Source of the DNA: Oscillospiraceae bacterium
GTDB taxonomy: Bacteria > Bacillota_A > Clostridia > Oscillospirales > Oscillospiraceae
DNA length: 5,781 bases
Assembly: GCA_017411905.1 (NCBI GenBank)
Contig: JAFQPB010000038.1
Location: 1-5,781, forward strand
Reading direction: 5' to 3'
How positions within the stretch are numbered: position 1 is the stretch's first letter; every line of letters starts with the position of its first letter. The position numbers and the translations under genes are program-made. This document shows positions 5,342 to 5,781 of the stretch, one piece after another. Below the pieces are notes generated by a model. It made no database searches and was not told the DNA's origin. It was given only the letters and a program-made list of their open reading frames with translations.

Positions 5342-5398
5342 GCGTTTGCGGATATTGTACCGCAAGGACATAAGTTTGTCAAAATATTTTAACCTATT
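5342..5398 (+). ncRNA. Candidate L13 (rplM) mRNA leader structure
   Basis: The rplM leader can form TTGCGG (5346-5351) / CCGCAA (5360-5365), a 6-bp stem with an 8-nt loop, then GACA (5367-5370) / TGTC (5377-5380). A U/A-rich stretch ending in TTTTAACC follows just before the SD. Firmicutes are known to carry an autoregulatory L13 leader in this position. The layout fits that idea, but I could not align it to the family model, so the assignment is provisional. Confidence 0.5.
5354..5382 (-). promoter_or_regulatory. Sigma-A type promoter of ttcA operon, facing the rplM promoter
   Basis: On the minus strand the consensus -35 TTGACA (5382-5377), a 17-bp spacer and -10 TACAAT (5359-5354) predict a start near 5347 and a leader of about 155 nt to the ttcA ATG. 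The -10 falls in the loop of the rplM leader hairpin and the -35 in its second hairpin. An AAAATATTTT palindrome (5381-5390) lies at and behind the -35. No better promoter is visible nearer to ttcA. Confidence 0.75.
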
Positions 5399-5411
5399 GG
5401 AGGAAAGCATA

Positions 5412-5781
5412 ATGTCCACTACTCTGGCAAAGAAGGAGACCGTCGAGCGTAAGTGGTACGTCATCGATGCAGCCGGCAAGCCCCTGGGCCGTACCGCTGT
5501 GATCGCTGCCAACCTGCTCCGCGGCAAGCACAAAGTTGATTTCACCCCCAACGTTGACTGCGGTGACTGTGTCATCATCATCAACACCGACAAGGCTGTT
5601 CTCACCGGCAACAAGCTGGATCAGAAGTCCTACTACCGTGTAACCGGTTGGATCGGCGGCCTGAAGGAGACCAAGGCTCGCATCATGATGGAGAACCGCT
5701 CCGACTATGCTGTTGAGCTGGCTGTTAAGGGTATGCTGCCCAAGAACACCCTGGGTCGCAATGCAATGACCCGCCTGCATC
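5412..5781 (+). CDS. rplM: Ribosomal protein L13 (uL13), N-terminal 123 residues (3' end outside window)
   Basis: L13 is an early-assembling protein of the large ribosomal subunit that binds 23S rRNA. The reading frame begins MSTTLAKKETVERKWYVIDA and continues through GKPLGRTA (22-29), LLRGKHK (35-41), FTPNVDCGDCVIIIN (44-58), LTGNKL (64-69), YYRVTGWIGGLK (74-85) and VKGMLPKNTLGR (105-116), the signature region of the family. Bacterial L13 is about 142-145 residues, so only the last 20 or so are missing. It normally carries rpsI (S9) downstream, which would lie outside the window. GGAGG (5399-5403) lies 8 nt before the ATG. The codons are strongly biased to CTG, ACC, AAC and AAG, as expected for a highly expressed gene. 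Two cysteines at 50 and 53 (DCGDC) replace residues that are not cysteine in the B. subtilis protein as I recall it (VDTGDHV). Confidence 0.97.
   Translation, partial: MSTTLAKKETVERKWYVIDAAGKPLGRTAVIAANLLRGKHKVDFTPNVDCGDCVIIINTDKAVLTGNKLDQKSYYRVTGWIGGLKETKARIMMENRSDYAVELAVKGMLPKNTLGRNAMTRLH

Noticed and set aside
1..5781. Mobile elements, CRISPR arrays, tRNA or rRNA genes, toxin-antitoxin or phage genes
   Set aside because: No transposase-like frame, terminal repeats, spaced direct repeats, cloverleaf or rRNA-like sequence was seen.

Overview
The window reads like a chromosomal segment from a Gram-positive anaerobe of the class Clostridia, most likely a gut Ruminococcaceae/Oscillospiraceae-type organism. 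The basis is AGGAGG-type ribosome binding sites at most starts, Bacillus/Clostridium-type CarB and L13 sequences, a clostridial-looking small membrane protein, AT-rich spacers with TTGACA-17-TATAAT-type promoters, and GC-leaning codons in the rplM fragment. The assignment below class level is an inference. There is no sign of mobile DNA, CRISPR or tRNA/rRNA genes.

Layout, right to left on the minus strand: a tRNA-thiolation-type PP-loop ATPase (ttcA family, 5191-4454), a 79-residue single-pass membrane protein (4408-4169), a tRNA-dihydrouridine synthase (dus, 4114-3149), a secreted M23/LytM zinc metallopeptidase (3098-2142), then, behind its own promoter, class I dihydroorotase pyrC (2056-857) and the first 280 codons of carB (842 to beyond the left edge). 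On the plus strand at the right edge is the 5' part of rplM (ribosomal protein L13, 5412 onward). The first four genes could be one transcript with 45-54 nt spacers. pyrC-carB is a pyrimidine-synthesis unit with a strong promoter that lies just after the M23 stop codon.

Functionally the window joins three themes: tRNA modification (TtcA-like and Dus) next to a ribosomal protein gene, an envelope hydrolase, and de novo UMP synthesis. Every gene is a recognisable housekeeping family; I see no new enzymatic system. The interest lies in the non-coding layer. First, two successive genes (dus and M23) have a near-perfect 14-bp inverted repeat. One arm lies 7-12 nt after the upstream stop codon and the other in the first codons of the gene, with the ribosome binding site trapped between them. 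This looks like translational gating or coupling. A weaker SD-sequestering hairpin precedes the 79-aa gene. Second, the 220-bp rplM/ttcA spacer holds two excellent promoters that point at each other and overlap. Third, the same spacer has a strictly 10-bp-phased array of five GAG triplets (CTC on the ttcA strand) and phased T-tracts. Fourth, the pyrC promoter is overlaid with short palindromes that could be operators.
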